48,998 nucleotides of DNA from the NCBI RefSeq assembly GCF_017351175.1, contig NZ_JAFMPN010000018.1, forward strand, positions 13,744-62,741, given 5' to 3'. Position 1 is the stretch's first letter, and the number at the start of each line of letters is the position of its first letter. The notes under the pieces were generated by a model. The model was not told where the DNA came from. It did no database searches and saw nothing but the letters and a program-made list of their open reading frames with translations. The position numbers and the translations under genes are program-made. The DNA comes from Desulfovibrio sp. Huiquan2017 (lineage in GTDB: Bacteria; Desulfobacterota; Desulfovibrionia; Desulfovibrionales; Desulfovibrionaceae). Below, piece by piece: positions 33,967 through 41,323 of the stretch.

Positions 33967-35196
33967 CTAGCCCTCGCCCCGAAGGGCCTGGATGGGGTCC
34001 AGCGACGCGGCCTGACGGGCGGGCTTGAGGCCGAAGACCAGGCCCACGGCCTGGGAACCCGCCAGGGCCATGAAAAAGGCCTTCCAGGAGAATTGAATGG
34101 TCAGGATGCCCAGACGCGACAGGAATTGCCCCAACCCCAGACCGAGGAACAGGCCGAGCACGCCGCCGAGCAGGGTCAGGGCGCAGGCCTCGACCAAAAA
34201 TTGCAGCATGATGGCGGAGTTGCGCGCGCCCATGGCTTTTTTCAAGCCGATCTCCTCGGCCCGCTCCGAGACCGAGATGGAGAAGAGGTTGGCCAGGACA
34301 AAGCCCCCCACCAGTACGGCGATGCCCGCAGTGACGCCCAGAAAGATGGTCAGGCCGCCCTTGAAGAAGGCCAGGAACTTGAGAACCTCGTCGGCGGTCA
34401 GGATGGAAAAGTCATCGTCATCCTCGGGCGCGAGGTGATGCAGGTGGCGGAGCAGGGAGCGCAGGTTCTCGGTGTGCGCGGCCATGTAGTCCGGCTCCAC
34501 GAATTTGACCCGAAGGGCCCGGAAATACTTGCGGTCCAGGTTGTAGCGCTGGACCAGGGTGGACAGGGGTATGATGATGCGGTTGTCCACATCCCCGCCC
34601 CCGCCCGAGGTGACGCCCCGGTAGGAGAGCTTGCCGACCACCTGGAAAGGGATGCCCGAGATGTACAGAACCCGGCCCACGGGGGACTCGTCGCCGAACA
34701 GCTCACGCGACGGCGTGTCGCCGAGAAGCGCCACCTTGGCCCCGATGCGCTCGTCCTCGGCCGACAGGTCGCGGCCCTCGCTGAGCGGCCAGTTCCAGGC
34801 CCGGGAATAGTCCTGGGTGGTGCCGACGATGACCACGTCATGGTAGCTGCGGCTGCCCGCCTTGACCGTCTGCCCGCTCTTGGCCCGCATGGGCAGCACC
34901 TGGTATGCGCCGGGCAGAGAATCCCGAATGCGCGCGGCGTCCTCGCGGCTGAGGGTCAGGGTGCGCATGCCCACGGCGCGCTTCTGAAAGTTGCCGCCGA
35001 AGACCAGGGCCGCGTCCGGGCCGAACATGTCCACCATCTCCACGGCCATGCGGTTGGCCCCGTCCACCGCCGTGACGATCAGGGTCAGCGAGGCGATGCC
35101 GAAGGCCACGCCCAAGACCACGAAAACGGACCGCAACTTGAAGGCCCAAACGGCCTCCAACCCCATGCTTGCTACTCTGGTTATGGTCCGCATCAT
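33967..35196 (-). CDS. MacB-type ABC transporter permease
   Basis: A 409-residue permease of the MacB/FtsX/LolCE class. It has an N-terminal membrane helix (LRSVFVVLGVAFGIASLTLIVTAV), a ~230-residue periplasmic MacB_PCD domain, and three C-terminal helices with the FtsX core (FLGVTAGIAVLVGGFVLANLFSISVSERAEEIGLKKAMGARNSAIMLQFLVEACALTLLGGVLGLFLG). It ends in PARQAASLDPIQALRGE, the family's coupling tail. The ATPase and adaptor partners lie upstream at 35.8-37.7 kb. GGAGG for ATG 35196 comes from repeat copy 7. Confidence 0.93.
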   Translation of the reverse strand: MMRTITRVASMGLEAVWAFKLRSVFVVLGVAFGIASLTLIVTAVDGANRMAVEMVDMFGPDAALVFGGNFQKRAVGMRTLTLSREDAARIRDSLPGAYQVLPMRAKSGQTVKAGSRSYHDVVIVGTTQDYSRAWNWPLSEGRDLSAEDERIGAKVALLGDTPSRELFGDESPVGRVLYISGIPFQVVGKLSYRGVTSGGGGDVDNRIIIPLSTLVQRYNLDRKYFRALRVKFVEPDYMAAHTENLRSLLRHLHHLAPEDDDDFSILTADEVLKFLAFFKGGLTIFLGVTAGIAVLVGGFVLANLFSISVSERAEEIGLKKAMGARNSAIMLQFLVEACALTLLGGVLGLFLGLGLGQFLSRLGILTIQFSWKAFFMALAGSQAVGLVFGLKPARQAASLDPIQALRGEG

Positions 35197-35204
35197 TCGT
35201 GTGT

Positions 35205-35320
35205 CGCCTCCGGCGGCCGGGGGAAGGGGGAAGGGAAACCCTTTGAAAAGGGCTTTCCCTTCCCCCGGACCCCCATCCCCCTTCCCTTCCTAAACTTTTT
35301 GTATCGCTTCGCGAAGGGCG
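35205..35320. repeat. Dispersed hairpin repeat, family 1, copy 7, upstream of the permease
   Basis: A long hairpin at 35217-35268 (CCGGGGGAAGGGGGAAGGGAAA and its near-complement) is followed by GACCCCCATCCCCCTTCCC, AAACTTTTTGTATCG and a small CTTCGCGAAG hairpin. On the minus strand GCCGCCGGAGG puts GGAGG ten bases from the permease ATG. Confidence 0.85.
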
Positions 35321-35331
35321 GTGGACTAATT

Positions 35332-35712
35332 TTAATCCCTAACCAAATCCATTCGTAAATCTGTTTTCATCGCTTTTAACATATCATCAAATAACACATC
35401 TTGTGCATTTGAACCTGGTGCAGCGTTTTTAAAAGCCCGTGATAGACTAATAACATCTTTTGAACCTACGAGTTCAACTCGCGCTTGGCTCAAGCCATAT
35501 CCTTTAAGCGCACGATCAGAACGTGAAACAAGACACTCTTTTAAGGAATAAAACAGCCCAATATACGCATCTCGTTTTTCTTGAAATATTCTCTGATCGT
35601 AGTGCAAACGAGTCGCTTCTTTACGCACATTTAATGATGCGCGCTAAGTTACTAAAGCAGCTATCATACTCCCGCCGCCAAACATTGCTATTAAAGAATC
35701 AACCCACCCCAT
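35332..35712 (-). pseudogene. AT-rich small membrane-anchored gene interrupted by an in-frame amber codon
   Basis: An ATG at 35712 with GGAG about six bases upstream opens a frame reading MGWVDSLIAMFGGGSMIAAL-VT. It meets TAG at 35644-35646 and then continues in the same frame for another 104 codons to TAA at 35332-35334. Without the amber the product would be 126 residues: an N-terminal membrane helix, a basic helix (NVRKEATRLHYDQRIFQEKRDAYIGL) and a helical C-terminus ending MKTDLRMDLVRD. A GTG at 35628 could restart the distal part. The DNA (35325-35740) is strikingly AT-rich with codons unlike the surroundings, which suggests transfer. It is a probable pseudogene; readthrough cannot be excluded. 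Confidence 0.65.
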
Positions 35713-35798
35713 ATCTTCTCCTATGTCTTACCACGTACTATTAGCGGCCAGCATCTCCGTCCTTCCGCTCCCGGACGCCCCTGCCGCAGGCACATAGA

Positions 35799-35866
35799 AA
35801 GTTTGGAAGGGGGGTCCAGGGGGGAAACTTTTTCAAAAGTTTCCCCCCTGGCCGCCGGAGGCATTT
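35799..35866. repeat. Dispersed hairpin repeat, family 1, copy 8, running into the ABC ATPase gene
   Basis: A perfect hairpin at 35816-35851 (CCAGGGGGGAAACTTTTT and its complement) is bounded by GTTTGGAAGGGGGGT on the left and GCCGCCGGAGGCATTTG on the right. It is nearly identical to copy 2 at 208-270. The reading frame of the ABC ATPase enters it and stops in the hairpin loop. Confidence 0.9.
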
Positions 35867-36564
35867 GTTTTCACATCCTCGGCGATGCGCCCGTCGTGCA
35901 GGCGGACGATGCGGTCGGCCTCGCGGGCCACGTCCTCGTCGTGGGTGACGAGCACGATGGTCTGCCCGGCCAGATGCACATCGTGGAAGAGCTTCATGAT
36001 CTCGCCGGAGGTTTTGGAGTCGAGCTGGCCGGTGGGCTCGTCGGCCAGAAGAATCTGCGGATCGTTGAGCAGGGCGCGGGCCATGGCCACCCGCTGCTGC
36101 TGGCCGCCGGACAGACGCGAGGGTTTGAAGTGCATGCGGTCGGCCAGGCCCACCCGCTCCAGAAGATTTTCCGCGCGGGCGGTCAGTTCGGAACGCGGCT
36201 TGCCGGAGTAGAGGCCGGGCAGGATGACGTTCTCGAACGCGGTGGCGTAGGAAATCAGGTAGAAGGACTGGAACACGAAGCCGAGAGCCCGGTTGCGCAG
36301 GTCGGACTGCTGGTCGTCGTCCAGATTGGAGGCGTCGCGGCCGAGCAGGCGGTAGACGCCCGAAGTGGGCCGGTCGAGCAGGCCGATGATGTGCAGCAGG
36401 GTGGACTTGCCCGAGCCGGACGTGCCCTGGAGGGCGATGAACTCGCCGGGAGCCACATCCAAAGTGATGCCCTTGAGGACCTCGACGCCGGGGTCGGCGT
36501 CGCCGCCCTTGCCCTGGAGGAAAGTCTTGATGATCCCGTTCAGCGAGATGGCCGGTTCGGTCAT
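35833..36564 (-). CDS. MacB/LolD-type ABC transporter ATPase with a repeat-encoded tail
   Basis: A 243-residue ATPase. Walker A is LQGTSGSGKSTLLH, the Q-loop is GFVFQSFYLI, the signature is RLSGGQQQRVAMARAL, Walker B is ILLADEPTGQLD and the switch His is in VLVTHDEDVA. This is the MacB/LolD class that partners FtsX-like permeases. ATG at 36564 overlaps the adaptor stop as ATGA. The natural end is probably near RIVRLHDGRIAEDVK. The last ten or so residues (NASGGQGGNF) are translated from repeat copy 8, and the stop TGA lies in its loop. Confidence 0.94.
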   Translation of the reverse strand: MTEPAISLNGIIKTFLQGKGGDADPGVEVLKGITLDVAPGEFIALQGTSGSGKSTLLHIIGLLDRPTSGVYRLLGRDASNLDDDQQSDLRNRALGFVFQSFYLISYATAFENVILPGLYSGKPRSELTARAENLLERVGLADRMHFKPSRLSGGQQQRVAMARALLNDPQILLADEPTGQLDSKTSGEIMKLFHDVHLAGQTIVLVTHDEDVAREADRIVRLHDGRIAEDVKTNASGGQGGNF

Positions 36565-37652
36565 TGCAGCCCCTTCTTGCCGACCTTGGCCCCAGGCAGG
36601 ACGAGCTGGGTAGCAACCACGTCGCCTTCGGACAGGCCGCCCAGGACCTCGGAAGTCTCCAGCCCTACGAGGCCGAGTTCGGGGGTGACCTCCTCGGGTT
36701 GCTTTTCGGGGTCGGTCACGCGGAAACAGACCTGGCGGTCCCGGACCCACTTGAGCGCGTTGTTGGGCACGGTGAGCACGTCGTCCCGGGTCTGGACGAC
36801 GATCTTACACTGGGTGGTCATCTCAGGACGCAGGAAATCCGCCTGTTCGCTGGTGACCGTGACCAGGGTGCGGTAGTAGACGATGTTGTCGCGGATTTCC
36901 GGCTCGGGATAGATGCGATCGACCGAGCCCCGGAAGACCTTGTCGCGGTAGGCGTCCACGGTATAGCGCACGGGCAGGCCGGGCTTGACGCGACCGATGT
37001 CGGTCTCGTCCACGTAGATCCACATTTCGAGCTTCTCCGGGTTGAGCACGGTTATCAGGTTGGACACGGACAGGCCGGAAACAATGGTCTCGCCCTCCTG
37101 GGCGGCCACCTGGCTGACCACGCCGTCAATGGGAGAATAAATGCTGGTGTAGGAAAGTTGCACCTTGAGAGTATTGAGATAGGCCCTGGCCGCGGCCACG
37201 CCGAAACGGGCCGTCTTGGCGTCCTGGGTGGCCACGTCCAGGGAATCCTGGGCCTCCAGGCGCTTCTGGACCAGGGTGCGTTTGCGCGGCAGGTTCTTTT
37301 CCATGTATTCGAGCTTGGCCTGGGCCAGGTCGAGATTGGCCTGGGCCTCGGCGATACGCGCCTTGAGCTCGCGGGCGTCGATGCGGGCTACGAGCTGGCC
37401 CTTTCGGACGTGGTCGCCGACCTTGACGGGCACGGATTCGAGCACGCCGGTGGCCTGGGCCCCGATCTTGACCTGGGCGCCCACCTGGGCCTTGACGATG
37501 CCGGTGGCCTCCAGAACCTTGGACACGCTGCCGCGGGCGACCGTGGCGGTCTTGAGGACCTTGATCCTGTCCTTGGACTGCCCGGCGGTGAAATACCAGA
37601 CGCCGCCCCCGGTAAGGAGCACGGCGGCGAGGATGAATATGAGCTTCTTCAT
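36561..37652 (-). CDS. MacA/HlyD-type periplasmic adaptor
   Basis: A 363-residue membrane-fusion protein. It has an N-terminal anchor (MKKLIFILAAVLLTGGGVWYF), a first lipoyl half (VGAQVKIGAQATGVLESVPVKVGDHVRKGQLVARID) and a coiled-coil hairpin (ARIAEAQANLDLAQAKLEYMEKNLPRKRTLVQKRLEAQDSLDVATQ). A second lipoyl half (LSYTSIYSPIDGVVSQVAAQEGETIV) and beta-barrel (MWIYVDETDIGRVKPGLPVRYTVDAYRD) follow. It would link the ABC permease to an outer-membrane channel, which is not encoded here. It shares ATGA with both neighbours, so the adaptor and ATPase are translationally coupled. Confidence 0.94.
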   Translation of the reverse strand: MKKLIFILAAVLLTGGGVWYFTAGQSKDRIKVLKTATVARGSVSKVLEATGIVKAQVGAQVKIGAQATGVLESVPVKVGDHVRKGQLVARIDARELKARIAEAQANLDLAQAKLEYMEKNLPRKRTLVQKRLEAQDSLDVATQDAKTARFGVAAARAYLNTLKVQLSYTSIYSPIDGVVSQVAAQEGETIVSGLSVSNLITVLNPEKLEMWIYVDETDIGRVKPGLPVRYTVDAYRDKVFRGSVDRIYPEPEIRDNIVYYRTLVTVTSEQADFLRPEMTTQCKIVVQTRDDVLTVPNNALKWVRDRQVCFRVTDPEKQPEEVTPELGLVGLETSEVLGGLSEGDVVATQLVLPGAKVGKKGLQ

Positions 37653-38194
37653 GTCTGCTTGTCTCGTTCCTGTTCGATCTCCCGGCGCAGCACGGCGGAA
37701 AAATCGGCGGGTTTGATCGGCTTGCGGCCCCAAAGCACGTCGCGGAAGGTCACGGCCCGAAAGGCGTAACCGCAACCGTTGAGCGTCTTGCCGCCATGGT
37801 AATATAGCGACTTGGACGGATAATTTCCACATAAAGCGGGCCGGGCTCCATACTCGGTGCAATTGTTGTCCCGGCCGAGCAGGGCGCAGTCGAAGAGCAG
37901 GTACCCGCCGGCGTCGCGTCCCGCGGGCCGGAAACGGGCGTGCTCCGGGGCGTCGGCCACCAGCCGCTCGAACTGGGACGCGCGGCGCAGCCAGCGGCCC
38001 CGGTCGAACAGGAGCACGGACCGGCAGCAACGGCCACAGCGATTGCACTTCCCGACCACCTCCACCTCGCTCCGCAGGACGCGGGAGCGGAAACGCCGGA
38101 AAAGGCCGGTCAGGGAATCCCGGCCGTTGAAAACGTCGAAAAGGTTCACGCGCGACGGCTCCGAATTATGTCCAACGAGGTCGTGTTCATGCAT
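37649..38194 (-). CDS. YkgJ-like cysteine-cluster protein
   Basis: A 181-residue protein of the YkgJ (UPF0153) type with two cysteine clusters. The first is KCNRCGRCCRS (C-x2-C-x2-C-C, ~residues 50-58) and the second is DCALLGRDNNCTEYGARPALCGNYP (~102-125). A later Cys lies in NGCGYAF. Eight or so cysteines would suit Zn or Fe-S binding; the role is unknown. It heads the MacAB-like operon and overlaps the adaptor as ATGA. Divergent from hflK with a 54-base gap. Confidence 0.88.
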   Translation of the reverse strand: MHEHDLVGHNSEPSRVNLFDVFNGRDSLTGLFRRFRSRVLRSEVEVVGKCNRCGRCCRSVLLFDRGRWLRRASQFERLVADAPEHARFRPAGRDAGGYLLFDCALLGRDNNCTEYGARPALCGNYPSKSLYYHGGKTLNGCGYAFRAVTFRDVLWGRKPIKPADFSAVLRREIEQERDKQT

Positions 38195-38248
38195 TTTCCT
38201 CCGGCTTTTCTTGACCTACCCCCGCAATATGCCTACTTGTGGGTCATT

Positions 38249-39319
38249 ATGAATTGGGATTGGGAAAAATTACAAAAGCAGCAACAGGGGCGCCCCGGCG
38301 GCAAACCGCCGAGCTTCGACGATTTCCAGGATCAGCTCGACAAATTGAAGAAATTCAAGTTGCCCGGTTGGAAACTCGTCATTCCTCTCCTCATCCTTCT
38401 CTGGATCGCCAGCGGATTCTACATCGTGGAGCCCGACGAGGTGGGCGTGGTCAAACAGTTCGGCAAGTTCAACCGCATCACCACGGCGGGTCCGAATTAC
38501 CACATTCCCTATCCGGTGGAAAGCGCGCTCACCCCCAAGGTGACGCAGATCCGGCGCGTCGAATTCGGCTTCCGGTCCGTGGGCAGGCCCATCACCCAGA
38601 GCTTCCAGCAAGGGGTCAGCCGCGAGGTCAAGGAGGAATCCCTGATGCTCACCGGCGACGAGAACATCGTCTCCGTGCAATTCATCGTCCAGTACATGAT
38701 CAAGGATGCGGAAAACTACCTGTTCAACGTCAATGACCCCGAGCAGACCCTGGCCCATGCGGGCGAGGCGGCCATGCGCGAAGTCATCGGCAACGGCAAG
38801 ATCGACGACGCCCTGACAACGGGCAAACAGGAGATCCAGGTCCAGACCCGGGACCTGATGCAGCGCATCCTGGACGACTACAAGACAGGTTTGTCCGTAG
38901 TGGCCGTGCAGATGCAGAACGTGCATCCGCCGGACGAGGTCATAGAGGCCTTCAAGGATGTGGCCTCCGCCCGCGAGGACAAGAGCCGCTACATCAACGA
39001 GGCCGAGGCGTACCAGCGCGACATCCTGCCCAAGGCGCGCGGCGAGGCCTCCCGCATCACCAATGCGGCCCAGGCCTACAAGGAAGCCAAGGTCCGCAAG
39101 GCCGAGGGTGACGCCGCCCGGTTCCTGTCCGTGCTCAAGGAGTACGACAAGGCCAAGGACATCACCCGCGACCGCCTCTACCTGGAGGCCATGGAGACCA
39201 TTCTGTCCAACCCGGACACCGAGAAGCTGATCATGTCCGATGACGCCCTCAAACAATCCATACCCTATCTCCCCCTGGACAAGCAGCCCCGTTCGGCCGC
39301 TCCCAAGGAAGCAAAATAA
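38249..39319 (+). CDS. hflK: HflK, SPFH-family regulator of FtsH
   Basis: A 356-residue membrane protein that forms the HflKC complex around the FtsH protease. A Pro/Gln/Gly-rich cytoplasmic start (MNWDWEKLQKQQQGRPGGKPPS) is followed by one membrane helix (KLVIPLLILLWIASGFYIV). The SPFH domain (VEPDEVGVVKQFGKFNRITTAGPNYHIPYPVES...) comes next, then a long helical region with EDKSRYINEAEAYQRDILPKARGEASR. The start at 38249 has a weak Shine-Dalgarno. A TTGACC/TACTTG pair (38212-38239) could be its promoter but would leave almost no leader. Confidence 0.95.
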   Translation: MNWDWEKLQKQQQGRPGGKPPSFDDFQDQLDKLKKFKLPGWKLVIPLLILLWIASGFYIVEPDEVGVVKQFGKFNRITTAGPNYHIPYPVESALTPKVTQIRRVEFGFRSVGRPITQSFQQGVSREVKEESLMLTGDENIVSVQFIVQYMIKDAENYLFNVNDPEQTLAHAGEAAMREVIGNGKIDDALTTGKQEIQVQTRDLMQRILDDYKTGLSVVAVQMQNVHPPDEVIEAFKDVASAREDKSRYINEAEAYQRDILPKARGEASRITNAAQAYKEAKVRKAEGDAARFLSVLKEYDKAKDITRDRLYLEAMETILSNPDTEKLIMSDDALKQSIPYLPLDKQPRSAAPKEAK

Positions 39320-39334
39320 AGGGGGAGTTCCGAT

Positions 39335-40186
39335 ATGAAAAAAACGACCATCCTACTCGCCATCGTCGTCATTCTCGGGGCCTTTGTCCTGACGTCCGCC
39401 GCCTTCACCGTGGACCAGACCCAGCAGGCCATCGTCATCCAACTCGGCCGCCCCGTGGGCGACAGGGCGCTCGGCCCCGGCCTGCACTTCAAGCTGCCCC
39501 TGGTCCAGACCGTGGTCTTCTTCGACGCGCGCATCCTGGATTTCGACGCCAAGCCCGAGGAGATCACCACCACGGACAAAAAATACATGAACGTGGACTC
39601 CTACACCAAGTGGCGCATCACCGATCCCCTGACCTTCTACACCAAGGTGCGCACCATCCAGGGGGCCCGGGCCCGACTGGACGACATCGTTCGTTCGCAA
39701 CTCCGGGTGGCGCTGGGCCGCTACACCCTGATCGAGGTGGTCTCGCACAAACGCCAGGAGATCATGGACGCGGTGACCAAGCGGTCCCGCGAACTGCTCC
39801 TGCCCTACGGCATAGAGGTCCTTGACGTGCGCATCAAGCGCACGGACCTGCCCGCCGAGAACGCCCGGTCCATCTTCGGCCGCATGAAGGCCGAACGCGA
39901 ACGCCAAGCCAAGCAGTACCGTTCCGAAGGCCAGGAGGCCTCGGCCAAGATCAAGGCCAATGCGGACAAGGAACGGACCATCATCCTGGCCGACGCCAAC
40001 AAACAAGCTGAAATCATCCGAGGAGAGGGCGATGCCCTGGCCACCAAGGTCTATGCCACGGCCCTGGGGCAAAATCCCGACTTCTACGAATTCACCCGCA
40101 GCCTGGAAGCCTACAAGCAGGGGTTTGCAAAGAACACCCGCTTCATCCTGACTCCGAAAAGTCCTTTCCTCAAGCACTTGCAATAA
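39335..40186 (+). CDS. hflC: HflC, SPFH-family regulator of FtsH
   Basis: A 283-residue partner of HflK. An N-terminal signal anchor (TTILLAIVVILGAFVLTSAAF) is followed by the SPFH domain (VDQTQQAIVIQLGRPVGDRALGPGLHFKLPLVQTVVFFDARILD). The family landmarks IEVLDVRIKRTDLPAENARSIFGRMKAERERQAKQYRSEGQE and GDALATKVYATALGQNPDFYEFTRSLEAY are present. GGGGGAG lies before ATG, 15 bases after hflK. The operon ends at a strong terminator. Confidence 0.96.
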   Translation: MKKTTILLAIVVILGAFVLTSAAFTVDQTQQAIVIQLGRPVGDRALGPGLHFKLPLVQTVVFFDARILDFDAKPEEITTTDKKYMNVDSYTKWRITDPLTFYTKVRTIQGARARLDDIVRSQLRVALGRYTLIEVVSHKRQEIMDAVTKRSRELLLPYGIEVLDVRIKRTDLPAENARSIFGRMKAERERQAKQYRSEGQEASAKIKANADKERTIILADANKQAEIIRGEGDALATKVYATALGQNPDFYEFTRSLEAYKQGFAKNTRFILTPKSPFLKHLQ

Positions 40187-40205
40187 GAAGATAATACTGC
40201 CGTCA

Positions 40206-40243
40206 AAAAAGGATGTGGCCGCCATGCGGCCACATCCTTTTTC
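40206..40243. terminator. Terminator of the hflKC operon
   Basis: A perfect 12-bp stem (GGATGTGGCCGC at 40211-40222, GCGGCCACATCC at 40226-40237) with a three-base loop, six A before and five T after. It lies 24 bases after the hflC stop. Confidence 0.93.
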
Positions 40244-40274
40244 CTTTTGCCAAAAATAACCTTAAACGATATCA

Positions 40275-40410
40275 TTGACATTATCGGGAGATTCTCCCAA
40301 AGTCGCTAGGAAATTTTCCCGGCAAATAAAAATCGGCGGAATCTGTCGTTTGGTCCGGGGGATCACCCCCTGTTTGATAAAATATAATGTCGGTTATACC
40401 TGGAATGCCA
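40275..40410 (+). promoter_or_regulatory. Palindrome-rich promoter region of the S24 repressor gene
   Basis: In this AT-rich upstream region are TTGACA (40275-40280), a GGGAGA-T-TCTCCC palindrome (40286-40298), a GGGGG-ATCA-CCCCC palindrome (40357-40370), TATAAT (40383-40388) and GGAAT-GCCAT-ATTCC (about 40402-40416). For TATAAT the expected -35 position falls on the second palindrome, which would suit an operator used for autorepression. Which pair of hexamers is used cannot be told. Confidence 0.45.
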
Positions 40411-40467
40411 TATTCCGATAATAGGAAGGGCTCCCTACATGCCGTCATCACTCGTTAAGGAGCGACT

Positions 40468-41190
40468 ATGCCCAAGAAGAAACGGAGATGCGACGAAGCG
40501 CAGCTCAAGTGGTTCGAAGAAGCCCTTGAGCGCATCAAGAAGGCGACCGGGGCTCGGACCCAGGTCCAACTGGCCGAGGTGCTCGATGTACGCCAATCGA
40601 GCATTTCCGACGCCAAGCGCCGTTGTTCGATCCCCGCAGACTGGTTTTTGAAGTTGTACCGCAGCCACGGGCTGGACCCGGATTGGCTGTCCGAAGGCGT
40701 GGAGCCCGTCTACATCAACGCCGACAAGGCCAAGGTCCCGGCCGACACCCTGTTGCGCGAGACCCCGGCACCCTACGGCCGGATGAACTCCCGGGGCCGG
40801 CTGGTGCCGGTCTCCACCATGGCCGGCGCGGACAAGGACGCCGCCGACTGGGAGCCCAAGTCCATCGAGGAACTGTCCGTGCCCGAGTCCTTCTGCCGGC
40901 CCAAGCTGCTGGTGGTCAAAGTGGACTCCGCAAGCATGGACCCGGTCATCACGCGCGGCGCCTTCGTCGGCATCGACCGCGACCAGAGCGAACATCCCGA
41001 CGGCGACCTGTGCGCGGTCCACTTCCCCCACCAGGGACTGACCATCCGCCGGGTCTTCCACCAGGGGGATACCTTCCTGCTCAAGGCGGACAACGATCAG
41101 TACTCCGACCTGACCATCCCGGCCGAAGAAATGAACGACCGCACCGTGGGCCGGGTCATCTGGGTTCTCCAGAACCTGGCGCCCATGTAG
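40468..41190 (+). CDS. CI-like transcriptional repressor with S24 peptidase domain
   Basis: A 240-residue regulator. Residues ~8-75 form the Bac_CI_repr DNA-binding domain (LKWFEEALERIKKATGARTQVQLAEVLDVRQSSISDAKRRCSIPADWFLKLYRSHGLDPDWL). Residues ~110-240 form a LexA/CI-type S24 domain, with the catalytic Ser in VKVDSASMDPVITRGAFVGID and the Lys in TFLLKADNDQYSDL. An Ala-Gly pair in STMAGADKDA could be a self-cleavage site. GGAG lies seven bases before ATG. No phage genes surround it, so it looks like a resident stress or phage-type regulator. Confidence 0.92.
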   Translation: MPKKKRRCDEAQLKWFEEALERIKKATGARTQVQLAEVLDVRQSSISDAKRRCSIPADWFLKLYRSHGLDPDWLSEGVEPVYINADKAKVPADTLLRETPAPYGRMNSRGRLVPVSTMAGADKDAADWEPKSIEELSVPESFCRPKLLVVKVDSASMDPVITRGAFVGIDRDQSEHPDGDLCAVHFPHQGLTIRRVFHQGDTFLLKADNDQYSDLTIPAEEMNDRTVGRVIWVLQNLAPM

Positions 41191-41217
41191 GCGCTTCGTT
41201 TCCCACCGAATCACGAA

Positions 41218-41248
41218 GGGCCGCCCGTTCGCCGGGCGGCCCTTTTTT
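41218..41248 (+). terminator. Terminator of the S24 repressor gene
   Basis: A 10-bp stem (GGGCCGCCCG at 41218-41227, CGGGCGGCCC at 41233-41242) with a TTCGC loop and six T after it, 27 bases past the repressor stop. Confidence 0.93.
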
Positions 41249-41286
41249 CACGCCCGGGGCGCCGCCCTGCCCTGACGCATGTTCCC

Positions 41287-41316
41287 TTGACTTGCGACGC
41301 CAAGCGGCCCTACTCT
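41287..41316 (+). promoter_or_regulatory. Predicted promoter of panB
   Basis: TTGACT (41287-41292) and TACTCT (41311-41316), 18 bases apart. Transcription would start at about the panB ATG, leaving a very short leader; this weakens the call. Confidence 0.35.
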
Positions 41317-41323
41317 CCGGCCC

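Noticed and set aside
35644..35646. Pyrrolysine at the in-frame TAG
   Set aside because: Nothing in the protein or window points to a Pyl system, TAG is used as an ordinary stop by several genes here, and the gene looks foreign; nonsense mutation is simpler.
40275..41190. Prophage remnant marked by the CI-like repressor
   Set aside because: No integrase, structural or lysis genes, att-like repeats or composition shift flank it.
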